A stretch of 12,039 bases of DNA from Baffinella frigidus (GCA_026770585.1 MU646634.1:416733-428771); one strand, 5' to 3'. Positions 6,745 to 11,993 are shown, counted from the first letter of the stretch. Translations and numbers: made by a program. Notes: generated by a model not told the origin, from the sequence alone.

Positions 6745-6946
6745 GTAGGGCGTTTGCGGTAATTGTTGCCCGTTTTGAAAGTGCGATTTTCCGGTTTTAC
6801 GGTTTTTTAAAATGTTGTAAAGGTCGTTGAATGTTTTAAATGGACACTTCTCTGGTACAAATGAATCGAGGGGGGGGGCAAATGAAAACCGGAAAACCGG
6901 AAAATCGCACTTTCAAAACGGACAACAATTACCGCAAACGCTCTAC
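6745..6946. mobile_element. Small element with approx. 60-bp inverted repeats (family F)
   Basis: Left arm gtagggcgtttgcggtaatt... and right arm ...aattaccgcaaacgctctac match for about 60 bp, including ccgttttgaaagtgcgattttccggtttt. The interior is AT-rich (ttaaaatgttgtaaagg) with a G-run, and no ORF. It lies between the two copies of the 92-bp segment. Confidence 0.85.
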
Positions 6947-6949
6947 CAT

Positions 6950-7041
6950 TAGCAGAACCATTTTGCAGAACCATTACCATTCTGCATTGTAAATTTTGTA
7001 CTGAGTCGCATCTATCCCTTAAGTGACCAGGCCTCCAAATG
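6950..7041. repeat. 92-bp duplicated segment, copy 2
   Basis: This is the second copy of 6621-6712, offset 329 bp. It continues into a complete family A element, so it is probably the source copy. Confidence 0.85.
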
Positions 7042-7116
7042 TGGGGGCCTGAGGTCCTAGGCTGGTCCTAGGGCCCTACGGTAGGGCGTATGAGCCTACT
7101 GGGCACTTAAGGGATA
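7013..7116. mobile_element. Family A element, complete (104 bp)
   Basis: It runs TATCCCTTAAGTGACCAGG to GGGCACTTAAGGGATA in the same orientation as the copy at 5170. It contains ggtcctaggctggtcctagggccctacggtagggcg. It is non-coding. Confidence 0.85.
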
Positions 7117-7165
7117 GACAAGTCCACCGCCAACGTGCCCGTTCTGCATCACGACGGGCTTCCTG

Positions 7166-7269
7166 TGTGAGGACCGGGTCCGGGATGGGCCCGCCTCAGG
7201 GGAAAAGGGCTCCAAGGGTGAGTCCAATATCGGGAATTTCCCCCGATTTTCCCGGACCCGGTCCTCACA
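7166..7269. mobile_element. 104-bp element with 5-bp target duplication (family G)
   Basis: The terminal repeats are TGTGAGGACCGGGTCCGGG and its exact complement. The element is flanked on both sides by TCCTG (7161-7165 and 7270-7274), a clean 5-bp target duplication. It is non-coding and unlike the TA-flanked families. Read on the minus strand, it begins tgtgagg after CAGGA and ends ctcaca before CAGGA, which resembles an intron with a GTGAGG donor and a CACAG acceptor. Confidence 0.85.
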
Positions 7270-7274
7270 TCCTG

Positions 7275-7421
7275 TCCCGAGGCGGGCCCGCCTGAATTCC
7301 CAGTCCCGAGGCGGGCCCGTCCCAGCCTTCCTTCGCATCGTTCGTTCGAACCGTGTCTACCTACCTCCGCATCGTTCGTACAAACCGTGTCTACATCTCC
7401 GCACCCGGCGCCCCACTTTCA
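7275..7421. repeat. Intergenic short direct repeats
   Basis: Two gtcccgaggcgggccc units lie at 7275-7320, related to the minisatellite at 1796-2786. The 27-bp unit cgcatcgttcgt(t/a)c(g/a)aaccgtgtctac occurs at 7334-7360 and 7368-7394. No gene is visible. Confidence 0.7.
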
Positions 7422-7423
7422 TA

Positions 7424-7579
7424 GGCTAACGGCCTGAAAATGGGGTAGTTAGGCATACGGTATTGCCTAGGACCTCCTACCGTAGGCCGAGGGATCCTAG
7501 GACCAAAAAGTCTCGGCCTACGGTAGGAGGTCCTCGGCAATGCCGTAGGCCTAACTACCCCCTTTTCAGGCCGTTACCC
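7424..7579. mobile_element. Small inverted-repeat element, TA-flanked (family C)
   Basis: The arms are ggctaacggcctgaaaatggggtagttaggc... and its complement ...gcctaactacccccttttcaggccgttaccc, flanked by TA at 7422-7423 and 7580-7581. The interior has two opposed cctaccgtagg/cctacggtagg blocks around ggatcctaggacc. The right end overlaps the stop codon of the minus-strand gene. A partial relative lies at about 10269-10367. Confidence 0.85.
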
Positions 7580-7712
7580 TATTACAGCAGCAGCTTCGAC
7601 ATCCGCCAGGCAGTCGTGCACGAAGGTACCGAACGGGACGCAGAGGAAGCACCCGAGCGGAGCCCAGATGCCCCCGGGGAGGAGGTCTGAGGCGGAGACG
7701 CGCGCCGCGTGC
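7574..7712 (-). CDS. Terminal exon of an unidentified minus-strand gene
   Basis: On the minus strand the exon follows the acceptor caacgcccag. One base completes a codon, then 42 codons begin HAARVSASDLLPGGIWAPLG and continue CFLCVPFGTFVHDCLADVEA, followed by AAVIG and a TAA stop at 7576-7574. The leading phase (one base) matches the exon at 9142-9252, which ends with two bases. The peptide is Cys- and aromatic-rich with a hydrophobic middle; I do not recognise it. The final Gly and stop come from the family C element. Without the insertion the frame would end one codon earlier at TGA. Alternatively GTAATA at 7585 is a donor and the gene continues. Two 5' fragments of this exon lie at 7974-8019 and 8260-8307. 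Confidence 0.55.
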
Positions 7713-7748
7713 CTGGGCGTTGGGCGTTGGGGGTTAGAAGCGCGCAGA

Positions 7749-7853
7749 TACCCCTTAAGTGACCAGTATGCCCGTACGCCCTACCGGAGGGCCCTAGGAC
7801 CTGCCTAGGACCTCTTGGCCGCCAAATTTGGCGGCATGGGCGCTTGAGGGATA
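7749..7853. mobile_element. Family A element, diverged
   Basis: It runs TACCCCTTAAGTGACC to GGCGCTTGAGGGATA, with the normal core (ccctaccggagggccctaggacctgcctaggacctc, gccaaatttggcgg). The ends have several substitutions, so this is an older copy. It lies in the last intron of the minus-strand gene. Confidence 0.8.
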
Positions 7854-7973
7854 CCCTGCACCCTATGCCCTACGCCCTCTCGCTCGTCCCTATCCTGCAC
7901 ACTACCCCCTGCGCCCTCAGGTTGAGGGTACGTGATGCACGATAGGGTTGAAGGGTTAGGGGTTTGGCGTCTA
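7854..7973. other. Intron sequence with degenerate GGGTT-type repeats
   Basis: Short CCCT/GCCCTA units (7854-7918) switch to GGGTTGAGGG/GGGTTAGGGG units (7919-7965), so the repeat polarity flips here. No gene is present. Confidence 0.5.
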
Positions 7974-8019
7974 GATACCCCCTGGGAGGAGGTCTGAGGC
8001 GGAGACGCGCGCCGCGTGC
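7974..8019 (-). pseudogene. 5' exon fragment with acceptor (copy of exon 7574-7712)
   Basis: On the minus strand, ccaaccccag precedes GCACGCGGCGCGCGTC and CGCCTCAGACCTCCTCCC, matching about 40 nt of the terminal exon start, then diverges at agggggtatc. The acceptor is intact. The fragment lies upstream of the full exon in the direction of transcription. Confidence 0.75.
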
Positions 8020-8087
8020 CTGGGGTTGGGGGTGTTGGGGTTCAGCTACTCTGATAATTACTAGATTTTTTTTTTTAAAAAAATGGT

Positions 8088-8111
8088 TTCCTCTGCGTCC
8101 CGTTCGGTACC
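8088..8111 (+). pseudogene. Inverted 24-nt fragment of exon 7574-7712
   Basis: The sequence ttcctctgcgtcccgttcggtacc is the exact reverse complement of 7625-7648, a piece from the middle of the minus-strand terminal exon, here placed on the plus strand. It follows a T-run and A-run (ttttttttttttaaaaaaa). No splice context is seen. Confidence 0.7.
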
Positions 8112-8126
8112 CATCAAAATGTTTCA

Positions 8127-8169
8127 AGCAGGGAAATCCCTGCTAGGCTGTGGTGGGGATTTCCCTGCT
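8127..8169. repeat. Hairpin agcagggaaatccctgct
   Basis: The palindrome agcagggaaatccctgct at 8127-8144 is followed by gggatttccctgct at 8156-8169, so alternative stems are possible. This may be the remains of another small inverted-repeat element. Confidence 0.65.
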
Positions 8170-8259
8170 AAAAACAATTGAATAGCCCAATTTAATACAC
8201 CAATTTAATAACTACTGATGGTTGCGTGGGATACGAAATAGGGTTAGGGGTTTGGCGTC

Positions 8260-8307
8260 TAGACACCCCCTGGGAGGAGGTCTGAGGCGGAGACGCGCGC
8301 CTCGTGC
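8260..8307 (-). pseudogene. Second 5' exon fragment with acceptor (copy of exon 7574-7712)
   Basis: On the minus strand, agcgccag precedes GCACGAGGCGCGCGTC and CGCCTCAGACCTCCTCCC. One substitution separates it from the full exon within the first 10 nt. It shares the flank ggggtttggcgtctaga with the fragment at 7974, so the two belong to one tandem unit of 288 bp. Confidence 0.75.
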
Positions 8308-8329
8308 CTGGCGCTGGGGGGTTGGTTTG

Positions 8330-8547
8330 TTAGAGTGTAGGGTTATGGGTGTAGGGTTATTCGGGGAGAGGGTTATTTAGAGTGTAGGGTTATTTGGGGT
8401 TTAGGGTTTGGGGATTGGGGTTTAGAGTGCAGGGTTTAGGGTTAGAGGTTTAGGGTTTAGGGTTTAGGGTTTAGGGTTTAGGGTTTAGGGGTTAGGGTTT
8501 AGGGTTCAGGGTTCAGGGTTCAGAGTGTAGGGGTAGGGGTGCGTCAC
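8330..8547. repeat. TTTAGGG-like array
   Basis: The array holds GGGTTTA and GGGTTCA units with degenerate members (gtgtagggttat). On the minus strand, the sense strand of the gene here, it reads CCCTAAA. Confidence 0.95.
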
Positions 8548-8553
8548 ACCTGT

Positions 8554-8593
8554 CAGCGGCTTCGACCCATTTGGCGGCGAGCACGGTCCCGAG
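8554..8593 (-). pseudogene. 3' exon fragment with donor (copy of exon 9142-9252)
   Basis: On the minus strand it reads CTCGGGACCGTGCTCGCC, then GCCAAATGGGTCGAAGCC and GCTGACAG before a gtgtgacg donor, matching the last 40 nt of the exon at 9142. It has no acceptor. It lies downstream of the full exon in the direction of transcription. Confidence 0.75.
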
Positions 8594-8725
8594 GGTTTGC
8601 GAGTCTAGTGTCACGGGTTACGGTTTCGGGGTCAGGGTTCAGGGCGTAGGGCGTAGGGTGTAGGGTGTAGGGTGTAGGGTGTAGGGTGTAGGGTGCAGGG
8701 TGTAGGGTGTAGGGTGTGGGGGTGC
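8594..8725. repeat. GTGTAGG array
   Basis: About ten gggtgta(g) units run from 8640 to 8720, following a degenerate stretch (gggttacggtttcgggg). They are telomere-like variants, probably derived from TTTAGGG. Confidence 0.9.
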
Positions 8726-8730
8726 CTGTT

Positions 8731-8813
8731 AGCGGCCTCGACCCACTTGGCGGCGAGCGCGGTCCCGAGAGAAGAGGAGTCAGCGTAGAACCGCATCTCC
8801 ACCTCGTGGAAAA
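8731..8813 (-). pseudogene. 3' exon fragment (second copy of exon 9142-9252)
   Basis: On the minus strand it covers TTCCACGAGGTGGAGATGCGG through GGGTCGAGGCCGCTAACAG, about 83 nt of the 111-nt exon. The donor position reads gcaccc, not gt. Upstream a cttgagagccag could act as an acceptor but would put the frame out of phase. It is a longer but probably inactive copy. Confidence 0.7.
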
Positions 8814-8852
8814 CTGGCTCTCAAGTTGACAAGCTGGGATCGCGGTACAATA

Positions 8853-9039
8853 ATGCGAAAAGCTTACGTCAACGGACCCCTTAAGGGGTCGGTTAACGTG
8901 GGCTTACTGGAGCCGTTGATGGTCAACCGGGCTCTAAAACGATTTTAAAAGCGATTTCAGGACTTTTAAAGCCTAAGCATGTTTTCCATTATAAATTTTG
9001 TACCAAAGTTACTACTCCGTCAACGTAAGCTTTTTGCAT
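8853..9039. mobile_element. Small inverted-repeat element, about 187 bp (family H)
   Basis: The left arm atgcgaaaagcttacgtcaacgga pairs with the right arm tccgtcaacgtaagctttttgcat. Inside lie a ggaccccttaaggggtc palindrome and AT-rich sequence (ttataaattttgtacc). There is no ORF. It sits within the intron of the minus-strand gene. Confidence 0.75.
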
Positions 9040-9141
9040 GAACAACCCCATCACAATCTCCCGCGCCAAAGCGCCCCCTGGGCGGGCGCACCAAATCGGT
9101 GAGCCCAAATAGACTGATACAAAGCTAGGGGTTCATCACAC

Positions 9142-9252
9142 CTGTTAGCGGCTTCGACCCACTTGGCGGCGAGCGCGGTCCCAAGAGAAGAGGAGTCAGC
9201 GTAGAACTGCAGTTCTGCCTCGTGGAAGGCTGAGCGCGCCCATGCGTTCCAA
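9142..9252 (-). CDS. Internal exon of an unidentified minus-strand gene
   Basis: On the minus strand the exon lies between the acceptor cccgacggcag and the donor AACAG/gtgtga. Its 111 nt give one base, 36 codons and two bases, so it is phase 2 at both ends and its length is a multiple of three. It reads WNAWARSAFHEAELQFYADS, then SSLGTALAAKWVEAAN and a split Arg codon. The phase joins it to the terminal exon at 7712 and to the 54-nt exon upstream. The peptide looks like a soluble helix rich in Ala and Trp; I do not recognise the family. Two 3' fragments lie downstream at 8731 and 8554. The sequence before the acceptor is a C-rich CCCCCAAACC repeat on the sense strand. Confidence 0.6.
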
Positions 9253-9264
9253 CTGCCGTCGGGT

Positions 9265-9713
9265 TTGGGGGTTGGGGGTTAGGGGCTTAGAGGGGTTTAG
9301 AGCCATGGGGTTTGGTGGTTGGGGTAAAGGGATTGGTGTTTAGGGTTGAGGGTTCGGGGTCTGGGGTTTGGGGTTTGGGGTTTGGGGTTTGGGGTTTGGG
9401 GTTTGGGGTTTGGGGTTTGGGGTTTTGGGGTTTGGGGTTTGGGGTTTGGGGTTTGGGGGTTGGGGTTTGGGGGTTGGGGTTTGGGGTTTAAGGTTTGGTG
9501 TGTAGGGTTGAGGGGGTAGTGTTCGGGGTTTGGGGTTTGGGGCTTGGGGCTTGGGGTGTAGGGTGTAGGGTGTAGGGTGTGGTGTAGGGTGTAGGGTTTG
9601 GAGTTTGGAGTTTGGGGTTTGGGGCCTGGGTTTTGGGGAGTAAGGTGTATGGTATAGTGTCAAGGGTGTATGGTTCTGGGCTTAGGGTTTGGGGTTCAGG
9701 GTTTAGGGGTTCG
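9265..9713. repeat. GGGGTTT / GTGTAGG arrays
   Basis: A long run of GGGGTTT units at 9355-9485 is followed by mixed ggggcttgggg, gggtgta and ggagttt units. Translations of the complementary strand give low-complexity Pro/Asn/Lys/Thr peptides that come purely from the repeat. The plus strand has strong G-quadruplex potential. The array lies in an intron of the minus-strand gene. Confidence 0.95.
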
Positions 9714-9717
9714 GCAC

Positions 9718-9750
9718 ATGCCCACAGCGTAGCGCGCACGGTCCACGACG
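9718..9750 (-). pseudogene. Fragment of the 54-nt exon
   Basis: On the minus strand, CGTCGTGGACCGTGCGCGC and TACGCTGTGGGCAT before gtgcc match the last 33 nt of the repeated 54-nt exon with a few substitutions (GGCAT for GGCAG). Confidence 0.65.
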
Positions 9751-9754
9751 GGGT

Positions 9755-10060
9755 GTAGGGGATAGGGGTCAGGGTGTAGGGTGTAGGGTTTAGGGTTTAG
9801 GGTTTAGGGTTTAGGGGTGAAGGGTTGGGTTTAGGGTTTAAGGGTTAGGGTGTAGGGTGTAGGGTGTAGGGTGTAGGGTGTAGGGTGTAGGGTGTAGGGT
9901 GTAGGGTGTAGGGTGTAGGGTTTGGAGTTTGGGGTTTGGGGCCTGGGGTTTGGGGAGTAGGGTGTACGGTGTGGGGTTTCGGGTTTTTTTGGGGGGGTAG
10001 GGTTGAGGGTTTAGGGTTTCGGTTGTAGGGTTTAGGGTTTGGGTTGTAGGGTGCTTCGGC
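9755..10060. repeat. GTGTAGG / TTTAGGG arrays
   Basis: About twelve perfect gtgtagg units lie at 9855-9920, with TTTAGGG units on both sides. A block (tttggagtttggggtttggggcctggggtttggggagtagggtgta) recurs from 9596-9650, so larger segments have also been duplicated. Confidence 0.95.
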
Positions 10061-10062
10061 AC

Positions 10063-10235
10063 CTGCCCACAGAGCAGCGAACCGGGTGTAGGGTTTCTGA
10101 CAAGGGTCTAGCACGCTTAACACTACACCCCACACCTTGGGGTTGGGGGTGAGGCACCAGCCCACGGAGCAGCGAAACGGGTGTAGGATTTCTGGTAAGG
10201 GTCTAGTACGCTTAACACTACACCCCACACCCCAA
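10063..10235 (-). repeat. 95-bp tandem repeat with exon fragments
   Basis: Two units begin at 10063 and 10158. Each starts with a 20-nt fragment of the 54-nt exon's 3' end (cacagagcagcg on the plus strand, next to cac as in a gtg donor). Each continues gggtgtaggatttctg.. aagggtctag.acgcttaacactacaccccacacc. The exon pieces lack the middle of the exon. Confidence 0.75.
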
Positions 10236-10270
10236 GGCCCACAGAGCAGCGCGCACGGTCGACAACGATG
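10236..10270 (-). pseudogene. Fragment of the 54-nt exon
   Basis: On the minus strand, ATCGTTGTCGACCGTGCGCGC and TGCTCTGTGGGC match the last two thirds of the exon. The donor gtg is replaced by cttgg. Confidence 0.65.
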
Positions 10271-10369
10271 GCCGTAGGGGCCTAGGGGGGCTCCTACGAA
10301 AAACCCTACGGCCTACCGTAGGTAATACCGTAGGCCTGACTACCCCATTTTTAGTCCGTTACCCTATTA
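10271..10369. mobile_element. Family C element, truncated or diverged
   Basis: The right part, ccgtaggcctgactaccccatttttagtccgttaccctatta, matches the right arm at 7540-7583. The left part keeps cctaggg and ctaccgtagg blocks but lacks the matching left arm. Confidence 0.7.
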
Positions 10370-10371
10370 AC

Positions 10372-10390
10372 GTACTTGCCGTGCACGAAC
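10372..10390 (-). pseudogene. Fragment of the 54-nt exon
   Basis: On the minus strand, GTTCGTGCACGGCAAGTAC matches the first 19 nt of the exon. The preceding bases are cccacg, so the AG acceptor is lost. Confidence 0.65.
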
Positions 10391-10397
10391 CGTGGGT

Positions 10398-10502
10398 TAT
10401 CCCTCAAGTGGCGCGCTGGTCAAATTTGACCCGCAAGAGGTCCTAGGCAGGTCCTAGGGCCCTACCGTAGGGCGTATGCGCCTACTCGCCACGTAAGGGT
10501 TA
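10398..10502. mobile_element. Family A element, diverged, with partial tandem copy
   Basis: It runs TATCCCTCAAGTGG to GCCACGTAAGGGTTA, with the core ggtcctaggcaggtcctagggccctaccgtagggcg. The right half (cctagggccctaccg...cgccacgtaagggtt) is repeated directly at 10514-10562. Confidence 0.8.
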
Positions 10503-10575
10503 GGGGTGAGGCACCTAGGGCCCTACCGTAGGGCGTATGAGCCTACTCGCCACGTAAGGGTTGGGGGTGGGGCAC

Positions 10576-10629
10576 CTGCCCACGGAGCAGCGCGCACGGT
10601 CGACGACGATGTATTTGCCGTGCACGAAC
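10576..10629 (-). CDS. 54-nt exon, intact copy 2
   Basis: On the minus strand it lies between the acceptor ccttaccag and a gtgccc donor. One base, 17 codons and two bases read FVHGKYIVVDRARCSVG. It is phase 2 on both sides and a multiple of three, so including or skipping it, or both copies together, keeps the frame. It differs from the copy at 11033 by a single synonymous base (GTG/GTA Val). It may be alternatively spliced, added to the other copy, or unused. Confidence 0.5.
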
Positions 10630-10639
10630 CTGGTAAGGT

Positions 10640-10838
10640 CCCCTCCTCCGCTCTCTCTCTCTCTCTCTCTCTCTCGCTCGCTCGGAGTTATCAGCAGCCT
10701 GGCTCGAGGGTAACCGACGCCTTATCCAGAGAGCTTGCGGGTAACCGACGCCTTATCCACGTCAGACCCGACAAAGGTTGGTTTAGGTTTATGGGCATTC
10801 CCCTTGAAAGATGTCAAACCTGAAGGACCTAATGTCAC
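10640..10838. other. Intron sequence with CT microsatellite and 20-bp direct repeat
   Basis: A CT run covers about 10651-10674, followed by ctcgctcgctcgg. The unit gggtaaccgacgccttatcca occurs at about 10709 and 10739. A plus-strand frame is open across 10506-10823, but it spans an exon copy in antisense, a transposon end and the microsatellite, and is not credible as a gene. Confidence 0.6.
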
Positions 10839-10892
10839 CTGCCCACGGAGCAGCACGCACGGTCGACGACCATCTATTTGCCGTGCACGAAC
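10839..10892 (-). pseudogene. 54-nt exon, inactivated copy
   Basis: The copy is full-length on the minus strand and has a gtgaca donor. However, the acceptor reads cttatccg with no AG, and the sixth full codon is TAG (AAATAGATG instead of AAATACATC). Both changes argue it is a dead copy. Confidence 0.75.
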
Positions 10893-10947
10893 CGGATAAG
10901 ACGTGTCGGTTGCAACCCAGCGATCCCCCGTAGTCTGTCACAGGTTA

Positions 10948-11028
10948 CAGGGGTACCTCTCTCATAAGAAAGCACCCCCCCCCCATAGGAACACCATAGG
11001 GCCCTAGGCATAAGGCTACTGTAGGGTC
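10948..11028. mobile_element. Family B element, right end lost
   Basis: It starts CAGGGGTACCTCTCTCATAAG after TA and continues ccataggaacaccatagggccctaggcataaggctactgtagggtc. It is then replaced directly by the donor side of a 54-nt exon copy. The tandem duplication of the exon appears to have cut the element. Confidence 0.8.
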
Positions 11029-11032
11029 GCAC

Positions 11033-11086
11033 CTGCCTACGGAGCAGCGCGCACGGTCGACGACGATGTATTTGCCGTGCACGAAC
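11033..11086 (-). CDS. 54-nt exon, intact copy 1
   Basis: On the minus strand it lies between the acceptor catccaccag and a gtgcga donor. It reads FVHGKYIVVDRARCSVG between split codons and is phase 2 on both sides. Its first base completes an ACG Thr codon from the upstream exon at 11896, and its last two join a T to give AGT Ser in the exon at 9252. I do not recognise the peptide. It has one full near-identical copy (10576), one dead full copy (10839) and at least seven fragments nearby. Confidence 0.55.
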
Positions 11087-11092
11087 CTGGTG

Positions 11093-11690
11093 GATGATTC
11101 AGGGTTGAGTGTTTGGGGGTTGGTGTTCAGTGTTTAGAGTTTAGGGTTGAGGATCTATGGTGTTGTGTTTTGGGGGGTTGAAGGTGTAGGGTTTAGGGTT
11201 TAGGGTTTAGGGTTTAGGTACTTGCCGCGCAAGAACCTGGTGGAGGGTGTCGGGTTTAGGCTTCAGGCCACCGGATTTAAGGTTGCTAGTGATACGAAAT
11301 AGGGGTTAGGGTGTCGGGTTTAGTGTTTAGGACTTGGGGTGTTGTGTTTTGGGGGTTAGGGATTAGGGGTTACGGCGTTGAGGTTTGGGGTTTACGGTGG
11401 TGTTTGGGGGGGGTGAAGGTGCAGGTTTTAGGGTTTAGGGTGCAATTGCTGTGCACGAACCTGATGGCGGATTCCAGGTTCAGGGTGTGGGGTTTAGCGT
11501 TTAAGGTTGCTAGTGATACGAAGTGGGGTTTAGGGTGTCGGATTCAGGGTTTAGGACTTGGGGTGTTGTGTTTTGGGATTTAGGGTTTAGGGTTTGGGGT
11601 TCAGGGTTTAGGGTTTAGAGTTTAGGGTCTTAGGGTTGTTGCTGTTTGTGTTTTAGGGCATAAGATTAAGGGTTTCGGGTGTAGCTTGTA
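11093..11690. repeat. Tandem units of exon start plus TTTAGGG-like intron
   Basis: Three related units begin at exon starts near 11086, 11236 and 11460. They continue ctggtgg...cagggt...gtttaggacttggggtgttgtgttttggggg. The last two share ggttgctagtgatacgaa. Exon fragments at 11218-11236 (gttcttgcgcggcaagtac on the minus strand) and 11445-11460 keep the CACCAG or CATCAG acceptor. Confidence 0.8.
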
Positions 11691-11698
11691 GGGAGCAC

Positions 11699-11761
11699 GT
11701 GAACAGGTGCCGGAAGCACTCATCGCTCCCAGGCTCCGGGTAGTACCGCACGAATGCCTTC
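11699..11761 (-). pseudogene. 3' exon fragment with donor (copy of exon at 11896)
   Basis: On the minus strand, GAAGGCATTCGTGCGGTAC through CGGCACCTGTTCAC before gtgctccc matches the exon at 11896 over about 63 nt with several substitutions. Upstream sequence is a CCCGAAA repeat, so the 5' part is missing. It stays open in the same frame as the full copy. Confidence 0.65.
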
Positions 11762-11764
11762 GGG

Positions 11765-11890
11765 CTTCGGGTTTCGGGTTTCAGGTTTCGGGTGTAGAGT
11801 GTAGGGTGTAGGGTGTAGGGTGTAGGGTGTAGGGTGTAGGGTGTAGGGTGTAGGGTGTAGGGTTGAGGGTGTAGGGTGTAGGGTGTAGGG
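11765..11890. repeat. GTGTAGG / TTTCGGG array
   Basis: TTTCGGG units are followed by about twelve gtgtagg units. They separate the two copies of the minus-strand exon. Confidence 0.95.
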
Positions 11891-11895
11891 AGTAC

Positions 11896-11993
11896 GTGAA
11901 CGGGTGGCGGAAGCACTCGTCGCTCCCAGGCGCAGGGTAGTACGGCACGAACGCCTTCAGCCGTCGGGGTTCGGCCGTAGGGTCCCATCTCAA
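11896..11993 (-). CDS. Upstream exon of the minus-strand gene, 5' edge unresolved
   Basis: On the minus strand the frame is open from 11993 and reads RWDPTAEPRRLK, then AFVPYYPAPGSDECFRHPFT. It ends at a donor CCGTTCAC/gtactc. The two last bases (AC) plus G of the 54-nt exon give Thr, so the phase agrees. The well-supported part is 11896 to about 11958, where the copy at 11699 matches. Beyond that the boundary could be an acceptor at gctgaag (exon start 11954) or further upstream. No family is recognised; the peptide has a Pro- and Tyr-rich start and one Cys. Confidence 0.45.

Noticed and set aside
7096-7338. 80-residue minus-strand open frame covering the 104-bp element
   Set aside because: Most of it is transposon and minisatellite sequence. 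A continuation of the minus gene into 7120-7160 was considered, but the frame already stops at 7574 and the extension lacks a clear donor.
4476-7580. Rho-independent terminators or bacterial repetitive palindromes
   Set aside because: The palindromes are 100-200 bp with conserved ends and TA or 5-bp target duplications, and sit in a eukaryotic context. Small DNA transposons explain them better.
9340-10228. Long minus-strand open frames with Pro-Asn-Pro-Lys and His-Pro-Thr-Pro-Tyr-Thr-Leu repeats
   Set aside because: They are straight translations of TTTGGGG, GTGTAGG and TTTAGGG arrays. A 7-bp repeat without stops is open in all frames of one strand, and the peptides change with the repeat variant and have no other coding support.
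10506-10823. 105-residue plus-strand open frame
   Set aside because: It runs antisense over an intact 54-nt exon copy, then through a CT microsatellite coding Leu-Ser repeats and a 20-bp direct repeat.
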